Counted from the first letter of the stretch, positions 45,201 to 54,862 are shown. The stretch is DNA of 64,000 bases from Stenotrophomonas maltophilia (GCF_900186865.1 NZ_LT906480.1:2870001-2934000), one strand, 5' to 3'. The notes: a model not told the origin generated them from the sequence alone. Made by a program: numbers and translations.

Positions 45201-46084
45201 GCTACGCGCAGCGGCAACACATTCATCACCATCGCCGGCACCCGCGCCGACGCGTTGCCGAGCCGCCCCATGTAGGGCACGCCCAGCACCACTTCATCGG
45301 CCGCGCTCATCCGCCGCAGGTACTCGGCCGACAACGCGGCCAGCACATCCGGCCAGGGCTGCAGCCAACGCACCGAGGCCTGCAGCAGCTGCTCACGGAA
45401 GGCCGCATCGAGCGGCTGCACCCAGCGCAGCGCGTCGTCACTGGCCGCGAGCGTGCCGGCCAGGCCCACGCCTGCCGGTGCGCCCTGCATGTGCTCACGC
45501 CACCACTGCCCGGCCAGCGCGCGGCGCGGATCGGCACGATAAGCGGCATCATCGGCCAGCACGCCCGCCAGCCCCGGCAGTGGCTCACCCATGCGGCCGG
45601 CGTACAACGCGCACACGCGATCGGTGAACAGCGCCATGCCATAGCCATCAGCCCCCAGATGATGCACCCGCAGGTACCAGACCCAGCGCTGCCCGCCCAG
45701 CTCAAGCAGCATCTGTTGGCTGATCCGGTCGCGGGCGGGGTCGACCGGGCTCAGCCGGTCGGCGTGCATCAGGCTGCGTGCCGCAGCGGCAGCATCCGCT
45801 TCGGCGGAAACATCACGCACCGAAAGCAGCGGCACGTGTGCCGGGTCGTACCACTGCAGCGGCTGGCCATCGGCCCCTTCGGCAAAGCGCAGCGCAAAGG
45901 CCTGGGCTTCGAACGCAGCCTGGTCTGCCGCTGCAACGAACGCGGTCACGTCCAGCGGGCCATCGATCCACACCGCGTGCGCGGTATTGAATGACGGGTT
46001 GTCCGGTGCCAACCGCTGTGCGAACCACAGTCCAGCCTGGGCCTCGGTCAATGCCACCGGCGTGGCCAGCGCAGCGGCGTTCAT
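42194..46084 (-). CDS. entF: Enterobactin-type NRPS EntF (C-A-T-TE)
   Basis: A 1296-residue four-domain synthetase. Condensation (about 10-430) carries HHLGADG; adenylation (about 450-950) carries [24 protein letters not shown] and [11 protein letters not shown]; the carrier has [15 protein letters not shown]; the thioesterase has [13 protein letters not shown]. The A-domain stretches [23 protein letters not shown] and [13 protein letters not shown] match those of E. coli EntF, so serine is the likely substrate. It would join 2,3-DHB-Ser units and release them by the TE domain. The ATG at 46084 overlaps the stop of the aryl carrier gene. Confidence 0.95.
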   Translation of the reverse strand: MNAAALATPVALTEAQAGLWFAQRLAPDNPSFNTAHAVWIDGPLDVTAFVAAADQAAFEAQAFALRFAEGADGQPLQWYDPAHVPLLSVRDVSAEADAAAAARSLMHADRLSPVDPARDRISQQMLLELGGQRWVWYLRVHHLGADGYGMALFTDRVCALYAGRMGEPLPGLAGVLADDAAYRADPRRALAGQWWREHMQGAPAGVGLAGTLAASDDALRWVQPLDAAFREQLLQASVRWLQPWPDVLAALSAEYLRRMSAADEVVLGVPYMGRLGNASARVPAMVMNVLPLRVAAGEGSVEAFTRGLGRKLSQGRKHGRYRGEQLRRDLGLVGAQQRLHGPLVNVQPFYKALTLADVQATLQVLCTGPVDDLTLGFRGDGQALLDVEIEANPALYSREDVEAHAARLLHFVSAALQADDIAAVPLATPKEAQQVLQEFNATAHALPETTLVELLQQGMDRDPHAPALVFGDAALDYATLEARSFALAAQLRAMDVGPGSVVAVALPRSLELVIALVAVLRAGAAYLPLDLAHPDERLARILASAQPVCVLAASEVSARMAGVPMLAPEQWTALSFAAPWADPAPGDAAYVIYTSGSTGEPKGVVIEHRAIVNRLLWMREHYGIRTDDRVLQKTPATFDVSVWEFFLPLLCGATLVVAGPDAHRDPTELARLIRGHGITTAHFVPSMLDAFLASPASEGLQLRRVFTSGEALDAALRDRFHARVHAELHNLYGPTEAAVDVSYWPASAQDRSRPVPIGFPVWNTRLYVLDARMQPVPVGVAGDLYLGGVQLARGYLGRDDLTAERFLADPFLAGERIYRTGDVARWRRDGAVEYLGRSDHQVKLRGLRIELGEIEAALRELPGMERVEVLLRQDAPGDARLVAYVPAALADAVTLRSHLATRVPDYMVPSAFVGVDHWPVTANGKLDRNALPKPTQFEIAGLAPRTPLEQELALLFAQALGREVPVAVDADFFSLGGDSLSAVHLLLAIEQRWRCDLGLGALFAQPTVAALAVRIAEPPALADHALGPVIALAATDAAGPTPLFVLHPAGGIAWNYRTLARALQPARPVYGLQSPALDARQPLPSSIEAMANDYVQRVVALQPKGPVHLLGWSVGGILAQAMAVRLHEIGREVGELVLLDAYPSECWRAEPEPDAIAALRALLAIAGHDPDAHPELDSRERILAFLRRGGSALGSLPDVVLDGVVRAVTGTNRLIREHIHQPFDGTLVHVRAGRDHQARPQLQSALWRTHARKVQALELPFLHAELTGRDAVAQLAPWLSARLRQWDEQQEIATCS

Positions 46085-46338
46085 GCGTTCTGCGCGGCCT
46101 GCAGCGTCTGCACCACGTTCCACCACTGGCGCAGCGTGGTGTGTTCGGCCAACTGCGAGAACTCCAGCGGCAGGCCGGTGTTGCCCCAGGCCAGGACCAG
46201 GCCCAGCATGCGCATCGAGTCCAGGTCCAGGTCGATCAGGTTGTCGTCGTCACCGATCTCGGCCGGCGCGCACTCCAGAACGCGCGCCACATCGGCACGC
46301 ATCCGCTCCAGATCCAGCACCTCACCGGTGGCAGCCAT
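46081..46338 (-). CDS. entB': Stand-alone aryl carrier protein (EntB')
   Basis: An 85-residue carrier that holds 2,3-DHB as a thioester. LIDLDLDSMRMLGLV holds the serine that receives phosphopantetheine (DSM). In E. coli this domain is fused to the isochorismatase EntB; here it is separate, as in the S. maltophilia arrangement recalled as entSCEBB'FA. ATGA overlaps on both sides. Confidence 0.9.
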   Translation of the reverse strand: MAATGEVLDLERMRADVARVLECAPAEIGDDDNLIDLDLDSMRMLGLVLAWGNTGLPLEFSQLAEHTTLRQWWNVVQTLQAAQNA

Positions 46339-46970
46339 CACAGCACCTCCAGCAGCTGGTCGGTGGTCATCGGCACCCCGCTGGTGCGCGCGATCCAGTG
46401 CAGCGCCTGATCGTGGTCGGCGCGCGAGAAGTCCGCCACCGCATCGGCGGCGATGAAGGCCTCGATATCACGCTGGAACGCCTCGACCACGGTCGCGGTG
46501 CAGCCGATATGGGCGTAAACGCCGGTCACCAGCAGCTGGTCGCGTCCACGCACCCGCATAAGCGTTTCCAGGTTGCTGCGCTGGAATGCGCTGTAGCGAT
46601 GCTTCACCAGCACGTGCTCGCCCGGCTGCGGTGCCAGTGCTTCGATGATCGGTTCGTGGTCGGCACTGCGGCGCATGCCCGGTCCCCACAGGTCGGCCTG
46701 CAGGCCACGGTCACGGCGGTCCTGGTCGCCATGCTGGGCGGTGTAGAACACCGGAATACCGTGCGCGCGGCAATGCGCCAGCAGGCGTGCGATGTTGTCC
46801 ACGGCCGGCCGCAGCGGTGCATTGCCGGCGTCGAATGCGGCCAGGAAGTAGCGCTGCATGTCGTGCACCAGCAAGGCGACACGATCGCGCTGCGGGCGCC
46901 ACGGGCCGCGTGCCTGCGGCAGTTCGGCGGCGGTCGGCAAGGGGTAATCGGTGATACGGGGCAGCGCCAT
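46338..46970 (-). CDS. entB: Isochorismatase EntB
   Basis: Hydrolyses isochorismate to 2,3-dihydro-2,3-DHB and pyruvate. Its 210 residues match the N-terminal domain of E. coli EntB: LLVHDMQRYF with the catalytic aspartate, LVKHRYSAFQRSNLE with the lysine, and VTGVYAHIGCTATVVEAF. The carrier domain is missing because it is encoded by the next gene. Overlaps entE by ATGA. Confidence 0.95.
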   Translation of the reverse strand: MALPRITDYPLPTAAELPQARGPWRPQRDRVALLVHDMQRYFLAAFDAGNAPLRPAVDNIARLLAHCRAHGIPVFYTAQHGDQDRRDRGLQADLWGPGMRRSADHEPIIEALAPQPGEHVLVKHRYSAFQRSNLETLMRVRGRDQLLVTGVYAHIGCTATVVEAFQRDIEAFIAADAVADFSRADHDQALHWIARTSGVPMTTDQLLEVL

Positions 46971-48622
46971 CAGCGCGTTCCTCCTGTCTGTTGCAGATGA
47001 CGCGCACGCAACTGCGCGCGCAGTTCGCGGCGGCTGATCTTGCCGACCGCGGTGGTATCGAAGCTGTCGACGAACACGATCTGGTCCGGCACCTTGAACG
47101 CCGCCAGGCCGCGCCCGCGCATCCAGGATTTCAGAGCCGGCGCCTTGAACGGTTCGCCCTGCGGAATCACGAAGGCGCAGCTGCGCTCACCCAGATACTC
47201 ATCGGGAATGGAGACCACGGCGGCGTCGAACACGCCGGGGTGGGCCAGCAGATGATCTTCAATCTCTTCGGCGGAGATCTTCTCGCCGGCTCGGTTGATG
47301 TGGTCACCCGCGCGGCCCTGCACCACCAGGTAGCCTCCGGGCAGCTGCTGCACACGGTCGCCGGTGCGATAGAAGCCGTCGTCGGTGAACGAGCGCGCAT
47401 TGGCCACCGCATCGTTGTGGTAGCCACGGATGGTGTACGGGCCACGGGTGAGCAGATGCCCCACCTCGCCTTCGGCCACCGGCTGGTCATGGTCATCGAC
47501 CACGCGCACTTCGTCATCCGGGCTGATCGGCCGGCCCTGGCAGGCCACGATCAGTTCCTCCGGATCATCCAGCCGCGTGTAGTTGACCAGGCCTTCGGCC
47601 ATGCCGAACACCTGGTGCAGCGTGCAGCCAAGGCCGTCGATCACCCGCCGTGCGGCTTCCGGCACCAGTTTGGCGCCGCCTACCTGCAGTACCTGCAGGC
47701 TGGACAGGTCGTGCTTGCTCGTAGCCGCGGCCTGAGCCCACAGCAGCGCCAGCGGCGGCACCAGCCCGCAGCAGGTCACCCGTTCGCGGGCGATCAGCGG
47801 GAAGGCCGCATCCGGCCCGGGGCCGGGGCTGAGCACCACGCGGGCACCGGCATACAGCGCGCCGAAGAAACCGGGCGAGCTCATCGGGAAATTGTGCGCG
47901 GCCGGCAGCGCGACCAGATAGACGCTGTCGCGGTCGATGCCGCAGAGGTCATTGCTGGCGCGGAACGAGTAGATGTAGTCGTCGTGGGTGCGCGGAATCA
48001 GCTTGGACAGCCCGGTGCTGCCTCCGGAAATCTGCAGGAACGCCACCGACTGCGGGTCCGGATCGGACGGCAGCTGGCTGCGATCGCCCTGCAGTGCCTC
48101 CAGCGCGATGAACTCCGCTGCATCGCCGTCGATCACCACATGGCGAACCGCCGGCACTTCGGCCTGCAGCGCCCTTGCCAACCCGCGATGATCGAAGCCA
48201 TCGTGCAGTGTGGTGGTGATGTAGGCACTGGCTTCCGCCTTGTTGGCGAAGTGCACCAGCTCGGTGATGCGGTGCGCCGGCAACGCATACACCGGCACCA
48301 GGCCGGCGCGGAACAGGCCGCAGACCGTGGTGATGAACCCGGCGGTATTGCCCAGCTGCACCAGCACCCGTTCGCCAGGCTGCAGGCCGAGCGCCAGCAG
48401 GCCCGCACCGATGCGGCCTGCCTCATGCCACAGCTGCGCATAGCTCAGGCGTACGTCGCCGGCGACCACCGCGATGTCATCGGCATAGCGTTCTGCACGC
48501 TCGCGCAGGAAACCCGGGAAGGTCTCGCCACGCCAGTGACCGGCTTCGCGATAGCGCGCCACCAGCGCGTCGGGCCACACCTGCTGCAGCGGCAGGCGGG
48601 AAGAGTCAGTGGAGGTACTCAT
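46970..48622 (-). CDS. entE: 2,3-dihydroxybenzoate-AMP ligase EntE
   Basis: Activates 2,3-DHB with ATP and loads it on the aryl carrier. It has 550 residues. Motifs: [21 protein letters not shown] (A3 region, last residue omitted), [48 protein letters not shown] and the C-terminal catalytic lysine in [12 protein letters not shown]. The start at 48622 overlaps the entC stop, with GGAGG-like sequence upstream. Confidence 0.96.
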   Translation of the reverse strand: MSTSTDSSRLPLQQVWPDALVARYREAGHWRGETFPGFLRERAERYADDIAVVAGDVRLSYAQLWHEAGRIGAGLLALGLQPGERVLVQLGNTAGFITTVCGLFRAGLVPVYALPAHRITELVHFANKAEASAYITTTLHDGFDHRGLARALQAEVPAVRHVVIDGDAAEFIALEALQGDRSQLPSDPDPQSVAFLQISGGSTGLSKLIPRTHDDYIYSFRASNDLCGIDRDSVYLVALPAAHNFPMSSPGFFGALYAGARVVLSPGPGPDAAFPLIARERVTCCGLVPPLALLWAQAAATSKHDLSSLQVLQVGGAKLVPEAARRVIDGLGCTLHQVFGMAEGLVNYTRLDDPEELIVACQGRPISPDDEVRVVDDHDQPVAEGEVGHLLTRGPYTIRGYHNDAVANARSFTDDGFYRTGDRVQQLPGGYLVVQGRAGDHINRAGEKISAEEIEDHLLAHPGVFDAAVVSIPDEYLGERSCAFVIPQGEPFKAPALKSWMRGRGLAAFKVPDQIVFVDSFDTTAVGKISRRELRAQLRARHLQQTGGTR

Positions 48623-49812
48623 GCGGCAGGCTCGATGGCGGGCGCGGATTCATGGACACCCAGCGCGTTCAACAGGGCAGCGAACTTCGCTGCGGTTTCG
48701 GCCACCTCGGCCTCGGGGTGTGACTCGGCGACGATGCCGGCACCGGCATACAGGCGCAGCTGCGTGCCCTGCAGGCGCGCGCAGCGGATCGCCACGTACC
48801 AGTCGCCGTCACCCTGCGCGTCCAACCAGCCCACGGCACCGGCGTAGAAGCCGCGCGGCACCGGTTCCAGCTCGCGGATGCGCTGCAGCGCCGCCAACCG
48901 TGGCGTACCGCAGACTGTCGGCGTGGGGTGCAGCTGCGCCAGCAGTTCGGCGGCAGACGTCTGCGGATCCTTCAGGGTGGCGTGGATGCGGGTGCCCAGG
49001 TGCCACATGCTGGCGGTGGCATGCAGCACCGGGCGCGGCTGTGCATCGACATGGCTGCAGTACGGCGCCAGGCCCTCGACGATGGCCTCGACCACGTGGC
49101 GGTGCTCGTCATGGTCCTTGTTCGAGGCCAGCAGCGCCTGCGCGGCGCGCTCGTCCTCGGCGGCATCGGCACTGCGCCGCGCGGAACCCGCCAGCGGATG
49201 CGACAACAGCTCGGCGCCGCGCTTGCGCAGCAGCAGTTCCGGCGTCGCCCCCACCAGCCAGGCCGGCGCCTGGCCCAACTCCACCGGCAACGGCACCGCG
49301 TAGGTCGCCACCGACGGATCTGCGCCCAGGCGTGCCAGCAGCACGTCCGGAGACAGCGCCTGGCGGGTGCGTGCCAGCAGGCTGCGCGCCAGCACCACCT
49401 TCTGGAGGTTCAGTTCGGGCGCGCGCAGTACCTGCACCGCCGCGGCAACCGCTGACGCATAGTCCTGCGGCGCAGGCTCGGCCTTCAGGGCACCGTCCAG
49501 CGGCGGTGCGGCCTGCGGCTGCAGTGCCAGCGCCGGCAGCAGGCGCTCGGGCTGGAATAGCGCATCGTCCGCACGCGGTTCGAACGGCACTGCGCCAACC
49601 AGCAGGCCCGGGCCGCCACGCTGCCGGGCAAAGAACGCCGAGACGCGTTCTGCCAATGTCGCCAGTGCACCGGCCGGCAGCGTGGCGCGGCAGCCGCGTG
49701 CATGCACGTGCTGGCCGGCATGCTGCAGCAGGAACAGCGACGCGTCGTCGGTGCTGTCCAGTGACGCTGACGCAGCCTCCGGCCACGCGCCCTGCATCAG
49801 GGAATCGTTCAT
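48619..49812 (-). CDS. entC: Isochorismate synthase EntC
   Basis: Converts chorismate to isochorismate, the first step of the siderophore branch. It has 397 residues of the chorismate-binding family. [57 protein letters not shown] and [22 protein letters not shown] are characteristic. The start at 49812 overlaps the entS stop; the longer frame lies inside the entS gene and is not used. Confidence 0.95.
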   Translation of the reverse strand: MNDSLMQGAWPEAASASLDSTDDASLFLLQHAGQHVHARGCRATLPAGALATLAERVSAFFARQRGGPGLLVGAVPFEPRADDALFQPERLLPALALQPQAAPPLDGALKAEPAPQDYASAVAAAVQVLRAPELNLQKVVLARSLLARTRQALSPDVLLARLGADPSVATYAVPLPVELGQAPAWLVGATPELLLRKRGAELLSHPLAGSARRSADAAEDERAAQALLASNKDHDEHRHVVEAIVEGLAPYCSHVDAQPRPVLHATASMWHLGTRIHATLKDPQTSAAELLAQLHPTPTVCGTPRLAALQRIRELEPVPRGFYAGAVGWLDAQGDGDWYVAIRCARLQGTQLRLYAGAGIVAESHPEAEVAETAAKFAALLNALGVHESAPAIEPAA

Positions 49813-51005
49813 GGGGTCTCCTTCGTCCGATGCGCTGCAGCCAGCGCGCACAGCAACAGCAGCAGCGCACCGACCAGCAGGTAAGGCAGGCTCGGCCCGC
49901 CGCGATACAACAGCGTGCCGAGCATCGGCCCGGCCACCATGCCCAGCCCCTGCGCGGCAGCGACGGTGCCGGCGGCGGCGCCCTGCTCGTGCGCCTCCAC
50001 CGCATCGGCGGCCAGCGCCTGGAACGAGGGGAATACGAAGCCCATGCCAAACGCAGCCGGCGCGTACGCCGCCGGCAACTGCCAGCCCTGCTGCACGCCC
50101 GCCACCGAAGCAAAGCCAATGCCGGAAATCAGGGCGCCAAGGACGATCCAACGGCGTGGATGCACCTCCAGCTTCATCACCAGCGCCTGCGCCAGGATCA
50201 GGCCGACACCAACGGCGGTAAGTGCGATGCCGGCCATGCGTGCACCGGCCGCCGCATCCAGGCCCAGGCGATCAATCGCGAAGAAGCCGACCGTGACCTG
50301 CGCGATGGTCACCGAGACCATCGCGATGAACGCTGCCAGCTGCGGCAGGCGCAGGCGCGCGTCGAGACGGCTCATCGGCGTGCGGCGCTGTGCGGACGCG
50401 CCCACCACCGGTGGTGTAGCCGGCAGCCGCCAGGCCAGCAATGCCAGTGCCAGCAACGGCAGCAACGCGGCCACGTACAGCGCCAGCGAAAGATTGGTAT
50501 AGGCCAGCCAGCCGGCAGCGGCCGGACCCAGTACCATGCCCAGCGCGTTGGCACTGCCCAGCCGGGCTAGGAAACTGGCGCGCTGCCCGGTCGGTGCCTT
50601 GTCGGCAATCAGCGCAGCGGCCGTGGGCGGCACGGCCGCGTAGAACAGCCCGATCAAGCCGCGCGCGCCCACCAGCACCAGCACCGACACCAGTACCGGC
50701 GGCACCGCCTGCAGGGCGACGTCGATGAACACCGCCAGTGCGATGTAGACCGCCGTATAGGCACTCATCGCCAGCATCAGCACGCGCTTGCGGCCGATGC
50801 GGTCGCTGAGCTGGCCCCAGGGGCGCGCGGCCAGCATCCACAACACGCCTGCGGCGGTGACCGACAGGCCGGCATGCCACTCGGACAAGCCGAGCATGCG
50901 GACCACCGGGCCGATCACGGCGACGAAGGACATCATCGCCATGGTGCCGATCAGGGCAGCCAACACCAGCGCCGGCAAGCCGGGAACGACGGGACGTGCG
51001 TGCAT
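49809..51005 (-). CDS. entS: MFS siderophore exporter (EntS-like)
   Basis: A 398-residue major-facilitator protein with about 12 membrane helices and the loop motif GQLSDRIGRKRVLML. As first gene of the ent operon, directly coupled to entC, it is best placed as exporter of the finished catecholate, the role of EntS in E. coli. MFS drug exporters look alike, so the role is from context. A Fur-like site precedes it. Confidence 0.85.
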   Translation of the reverse strand: MHARPVVPGLPALVLAALIGTMAMMSFVAVIGPVVRMLGLSEWHAGLSVTAAGVLWMLAARPWGQLSDRIGRKRVLMLAMSAYTAVYIALAVFIDVALQAVPPVLVSVLVLVGARGLIGLFYAAVPPTAAALIADKAPTGQRASFLARLGSANALGMVLGPAAAGWLAYTNLSLALYVAALLPLLALALLAWRLPATPPVVGASAQRRTPMSRLDARLRLPQLAAFIAMVSVTIAQVTVGFFAIDRLGLDAAAGARMAGIALTAVGVGLILAQALVMKLEVHPRRWIVLGALISGIGFASVAGVQQGWQLPAAYAPAAFGMGFVFPSFQALAADAVEAHEQGAAAGTVAAAQGLGMVAGPMLGTLLYRGGPSLPYLLVGALLLLLCALAAAHRTKETP

Positions 51006-51106
51006 GGAACACCAGCCGTAACAGGAAAGGATGGCCGGGCACGCCTGCGCACCCCGCCCGGCACCGGCCCTGCTCAGGACCGGACGCCACCCTTAAATGA
51101 TAACGG

Positions 51107-51126
51107 CTCGTATTTGCATTTGATAC
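51107..51126. promoter_or_regulatory. Fur-like box upstream of entS
   Basis: CTCGTATTTGCATTTGATAC, about 100 bp upstream of entS, shares its last 11 bases (GCATTTGATAC) with the reverse strand of the dyad at 51508-51527. The surrounding 51093-51140 is the most AT-rich stretch in the neighbourhood. It is imperfect as a dyad, so the assignment depends on the second site and on the gene it precedes. Confidence 0.5.
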
Positions 51127-51158
51127 CCATTCTCTTGAATGGGCGCGCAACAGTGGGT

Positions 51159-51503
51159 TCAGCGCATCGCACGCAGGCCCAGCAGGCCACGGCGCTTGAA
51201 CCACCACTCCAGCGGCAGCGTCACCAGCGGCGGGATCGCCGCCAGCAGCGCCAGGGCGCTGGCCCACCACGGCCAGCGCAGGCGCACCGCCGCAAACAGG
51301 GTGACTGCCACATAGACCAGGAAGGCCACGCCGTGCAGCGGCCCGAACAGCTTCACCAGCGCCACGCTGGCCATTGGGCCGTACTTCATCCACATGCCGA
51401 TGAGCAGGCCGGCCCAGGTCACAGCCTCGATGAAAGCGACCGCGGCGAACAGACGGCCGGTCGGTTGCATGGGGGAACGTTGGGTCACGCGAAGCTCCGG
51501 CAT
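51159..51503 (-). CDS. DUF3817 membrane protein
   Basis: A 114-residue membrane protein of the DUF3817 family with about three helices (LFAAVAFIEAVTWAGLLIGM; LHGVAFLVYVAVTLFAAVRL; ASALALLAAIPPLVTLPLEW). FIEAxTW and KxxGPxHG are the family marks (here LFGPLHG). Function unknown. A good Fur-type dyad lies just upstream, and the ent operon is next, so it may be iron-regulated. ATG at 51503 or 51470. Confidence 0.85.
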   Translation of the reverse strand: MPELRVTQRSPMQPTGRLFAAVAFIEAVTWAGLLIGMWMKYGPMASVALVKLFGPLHGVAFLVYVAVTLFAAVRLRWPWWASALALLAAIPPLVTLPLEWWFKRRGLLGLRAMR

Positions 51504-51507
51504 CGGG

Positions 51508-51527
51508 GTATCAAATGCGAATGATAC
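51508..51527. promoter_or_regulatory. Fur-type dyad upstream of the DUF3817 gene
   Basis: GTATCAAATGCGAATGATAC has perfect GTATCA/TGATAC arms and an ATGCGAAT-type centre resembling bacterial Fur boxes. It sits 5 bp upstream of the annotated ATG at 51503, so if that start is right the site would cover the ribosome site; with the start at 51470 the spacing is more usual. Confidence 0.6.
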
Positions 51528-51544
51528 GCAGATGCGAACCTCAT

Positions 51545-51599
51545 GTAGAGTCGGGCCGTGCTCGACTGCTGGAACGTGTCCACCCAGGTGGACACCTAC
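51545..51599. repeat. Head-to-head SMAG hairpin pair
   Basis: A GTAG followed by AGTCGGGCCGTGCTCGACT (51545-51567) faces GTGTCCACCCAGGTGGACAC followed by CTAC (51576-51599). The CTAC end gives the TAG stop of the LLM oxidoreductase gene on the opposite strand. Confidence 0.8.
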
Positions 51600-52531
51600 C
51601 GGAGCATGTACGGCAGAACCTGCTCCCCGATCTCACGCAGCATCGCGTCCATCGGCCGCCCGTTGTCGACCAGGTTGAACATCACGTGCGCCACGCCCTG
51701 CGCATGCACGCGCAGCAGATAGTCACGCAGGCCATCGCGGCCGACCTTCAGGCCCAGCGGCAGCGGCTCGGCTGGCGCCTGCGGATCGGCCTGCAGATCC
51801 AGCAGCATCGACTGCACGAACGGCTTGGCTGGCCCACCACGCTGCACCAGCGCCTGCTGCCACAGGCCGATGCGCCCTTCCTGTGCGGCCTCGTCGCGAT
51901 GATAGGTGGCCCAGCCTTCGGCCTCGCGCGCGATCCACTGCAGGCTCTGCCGCGCGGTACCCACCACCAGCATCGGAATGCGGGTTGCCGGCGCCGGCAG
52001 CACGTCGAAACCACCGGTCGCCTGCAGCACGGCGGTCCGCTCATCGGCCTCCGGCGACAACGCCGCCCGCAACAATGCCCAATGCGCACGGAAGGTCGCC
52101 GCCCTGCCCTCCAGGTCCTCGCCGAAGGCGGCGAACTCTTCCGGGCGGTCACCCGAACCCAGGCCCAGCACGAAGCGTCCGCCGCTGATCCGGTCCAGGC
52201 TCAAGGCCGACTTCGCCACCTGCAGCGGCTGCCGCAATGGCAGCACTATGGCCGCGCTGCCGACCACGATGCGTCCGGTCGCGGCAGCCAGCATGCCCAG
52301 CCACAGAAACGGGTCATCCAGCGCGCTTGCTGTCGCGTCCGGACCCTGCGGCACCATCAGTGGTACATCACGCGTCCACAATGCGGCAAAGCCCAGATCA
52401 TCGGCCAGTCGCGCAATGCGCCGCGCCTCATTCGGATCGGCCAGTCCATGCGCGGCGACAGGCGTCATCAAGCCCAGGCTCAGGCCCTGTTGCGGAAACA
52501 AGGCAGCGTAAGCAGGATTGAAATCACTCAT
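51596..52531 (-). CDS. LLM-class (luciferase-like) oxidoreductase
   Basis: A 311-residue flavin-dependent oxidoreductase of the bacterial-luciferase superfamily. It shows LARLADDLGFAALWTRDVPL near residue 40, GRIVVGSAAIVLPLRQPLQVAK, and SLDRISGGRFVLGLGSGDRPEEF, the standard F420/FMN-binding pattern. Substrate unknown. The stop codon TAG belongs to an adjacent SMAG repeat, so the C-terminal end may have been trimmed or extended by it. Confidence 0.9.
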   Translation of the reverse strand: MSDFNPAYAALFPQQGLSLGLMTPVAAHGLADPNEARRIARLADDLGFAALWTRDVPLMVPQGPDATASALDDPFLWLGMLAAATGRIVVGSAAIVLPLRQPLQVAKSALSLDRISGGRFVLGLGSGDRPEEFAAFGEDLEGRAATFRAHWALLRAALSPEADERTAVLQATGGFDVLPAPATRIPMLVVGTARQSLQWIAREAEGWATYHRDEAAQEGRIGLWQQALVQRGGPAKPFVQSMLLDLQADPQAPAEPLPLGLKVGRDGLRDYLLRVHAQGVAHVMFNLVDNGRPMDAMLREIGEQVLPYMLR

Positions 52532-52597
52532 GCCGCCAGCTTAGCGTGCAGGCCTGCGGCAACGATGACGCGCCGCCCACTACCGGAAGAACACTGC

Positions 52598-53047
52598 ATG
52601 CCGACGATCCGCCCTGCCCACGTCGATGACCTGCCTGCGATCAGCGCGGTGTGCCTGGCCGCGTTCACTGCGGCGGTCCCGCCTTCGCTCAGCGCGGCCG
52701 GCATCGCCACCTTCGGCAGTGTCGCCGCTGCCGAAGCGTTCGGCGCGCGCCTGCACGGTGACAACCACATCCTGGTGGCCGAGCAGGACGGCCGTGTCAT
52801 CGGCGTGATCGAACTGAAGGAGGGTCGGCACCTTGCGATGCTGTTCGTCGATCCCGCCTGCCAGGGCCAGGGCATCGGCCATGCTTTGTTCGAGGCGGTG
52901 CTTCCACAGGTGCGCGAGCCGGTCCTGACCGTGCGCGCCTCGCTCAATGCAGTACCGACCTACCTGCGCTATGGCTTTGCGCTGGACGGTGACGTCGGCG
53001 AGTTCAATGGGTTGGTGTATCAGCAGATGGTGCGGGCAGCGGCCTGA
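52598..53047 (+). CDS. GNAT-family N-acetyltransferase
   Basis: A 149-residue acetyltransferase. The acetyl-CoA motif is MLFVDPACQGQGIGHALFE (residues about 81-99); LTVRASLNAVPTYLRYGFAL is the usual C-terminal strand-helix. The substrate is unknown. The ATG at 52598 is used; the frame is open far upstream but that part lies opposite the LLM gene. Confidence 0.88.
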   Translation: MPTIRPAHVDDLPAISAVCLAAFTAAVPPSLSAAGIATFGSVAAAEAFGARLHGDNHILVAEQDGRVIGVIELKEGRHLAMLFVDPACQGQGIGHALFEAVLPQVREPVLTVRASLNAVPTYLRYGFALDGDVGEFNGLVYQQMVRAAA

Positions 53048-53185
53048 AGGCATCCGCCCGGCGTTGCCCGGCAATGCCCGGTGGGCGTCATGCCCTGCAG
53101 CACGCCCGTCATGAGCAAACTGAATCAGCGGGCTCCCCGGCGGTTCCTACAATGGCCTGTCACCCTGCCCTTCGAGATGCTGCCG

Positions 53186-54697
53186 ATGCGCGTCGCGCTT
53201 TCCGTGTTGCTGCTGGCTTCGGCGCTGAGCGCCTGCACCCCGGCCCCGGTTTCCACCGCCAACTCCGCTGAGGCACCCGCGCCGGCGTCCGCCATCGCCT
53301 GGCGCCAGGGCGATGTGGACGATGCCTTCGCCGAAGCCGCCGACAGCGGCAAGCCGGTGCTGCTGTACTGGGGCGCGGTCTGGTGCCCACCGTGCAACCA
53401 GCTCAAGGCGGGCCTGTTCAAGGACCCGGCCTTCATCGCGCTGACCAGCAAATTCGTGCCCGTCTATCTGGATGGCGACGAAGAAGGTGCGCAGGCCTGG
53501 GGCGAACGCTTCGGCGTACGCGGCTATCCGACCCTGATCGTGCTGGACCCACAGCGCAACGAAATCACCCGCGTGGCCGGCGGCAACGACGCCGCCGAAC
53601 TGACCCGGGCACTGACCGTTGCCGCAGGCCGCCGCAGTGCTGTTGCCGCCACCTTGGCCACCGCGCTGGCGACGCCGGACCGCCTGGCCGCCGAAGACTG
53701 GCAGGTACTGGGCGACTACGGTTGGGAAGTGGACGCCAACCGCCTCGCCGGCGAGCGCAAGAGCCAGGACGTACTGCGCCAGTTGTCCAAGGCGGCACCG
53801 GATGCCGCCCTGCAGCGTCGCTTCGCTCTGCTTGCCTTGGCAACCGCCGAAAAGCCCGATGCCTCGCCCACCGAAGTACGCGAGCTGCTGCAGGCGGTGC
53901 TGGCGCAACCGGCGGAAGTGCGCCGCAACCGGGAGCTGCTGGGCTATGCGGGCGTGCAACTGGTCAAGCAGGCCAGTGCCGGGCCGGCCACCAGCAACAC
54001 GCTGGGACAGCAGCTGCTGGTCGCACTGGAGCGCGCAGATGCCGAGCGCGGTGATCGCGCCGACGACGCGTTGTCGCGTGCGCTGACCGAAGTATCGCTG
54101 GCCCGCCAGCAGCAGCCGAAGGGTGCACTGCCCGCGGCCCTGGTTGATCGGGTCAAGCAGCGCGTGGCCGCTGCCGATGCCGCCGCCACCGATGCGCATG
54201 CGCGCCAGGCCACGATCAGCAGCGCGGTCCATGCGCTGCGCGAGGTTGGCGACGACGCCGGTGCCGAGGCGCTGTTGCTGGCCGAGCTGAAGCGCAGCGA
54301 ACAGCCGTATTACTACATGCCCGAGCTGGCCGAACTGGCCGAGCAGCGCGGCGATACCGCCGGTGCACTGGAGTGGTTGAAGCGCGCCTACGACGGTGCA
54401 CAGGGCCCGGCCACCCGCGTGCAGTGGGGCGTGCTGTACGTGGAAGGGTTGCTGAAGCTGGCACCGGACGACGCACCGCGCATCGAGCAGGCCACCGCCT
54501 CACTGATCGCCGAACTGGAAGCGCAGCCGTCGGGCTACCACCAGCGCACCCGCCAGCGCTTCGAGCGCCTGGCCGGGCAGTTGAAGACGTGGAGCGGCAA
54601 GCACCAGGGTGCGGAGACGCTGGCGCGGCTGCAGCAGCGGATGCAGCAGGCGTGCGGCGAACAGGTTGATGGTGCGTGCAAGGACTGGTTGAGTTGA
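53186..54697 (+). CDS. Thioredoxin-domain lipoprotein with helical repeat tail
   Basis: A 503-residue envelope protein. The signal ends in the lipobox LLASALSAC; a thioredoxin-fold domain follows (about 30-160) with the redox motif WCPPCNQLK and the cis-proline strand RGYPTLIVLD. The remaining 340 residues are alpha-helical, with TPR-like pieces (YYYMPELAELAEQRGDTAGA; ALEWLKRAYDGAQ). A periplasmic disulfide reductase or chaperone is likely. Start codons at 53177 and 53186 are both usable. Confidence 0.85.
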   Translation: MRVALSVLLLASALSACTPAPVSTANSAEAPAPASAIAWRQGDVDDAFAEAADSGKPVLLYWGAVWCPPCNQLKAGLFKDPAFIALTSKFVPVYLDGDEEGAQAWGERFGVRGYPTLIVLDPQRNEITRVAGGNDAAELTRALTVAAGRRSAVAATLATALATPDRLAAEDWQVLGDYGWEVDANRLAGERKSQDVLRQLSKAAPDAALQRRFALLALATAEKPDASPTEVRELLQAVLAQPAEVRRNRELLGYAGVQLVKQASAGPATSNTLGQQLLVALERADAERGDRADDALSRALTEVSLARQQQPKGALPAALVDRVKQRVAAADAAATDAHARQATISSAVHALREVGDDAGAEALLLAELKRSEQPYYYMPELAELAEQRGDTAGALEWLKRAYDGAQGPATRVQWGVLYVEGLLKLAPDDAPRIEQATASLIAELEAQPSGYHQRTRQRFERLAGQLKTWSGKHQGAETLARLQQRMQQACGEQVDGACKDWLS

Positions 54698-54755
54698 TGA
54701 TAACGCTGGCAGCGGGCACGTCAGCGCGCCGGTGAGGTTCGAAAAGCGGGTTCTG

Positions 54756-54819
54756 GTAGTGCCGGCCGCTGGCCGGCAACCCGACCTTCGCTGATTGCCG
54801 GCCAGCGGCCGGCACTACC
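54756..54819. repeat. Inverted SMAG pair between thioredoxin gene and sodA
   Basis: GTAG + TGCCGGCCGCTGGCCGGCA at 54756-54779 is followed by its mirror TTGCCGGCCAGCGGCCGGCA + CTAC at 54795-54818. Such a pair can act as a transcription stop for the gene before it. Confidence 0.88.
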
Positions 54820-54846
54820 ATGCCGCTCTTGCTCCCTTTCACGCAT

Positions 54847-54857
54847 CCCCCCCCCCC
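54847..54857 (+). repeat. C11 homopolymer beside the sodA promoter
   Basis: Eleven consecutive C residues end 5 bp before the -35 hexamer of the sodA promoter. Tracts of this length are prone to slipped-strand changes; whether this one varies is unknown. Confidence 0.9.
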
Positions 54858-54862
54858 CGCCC

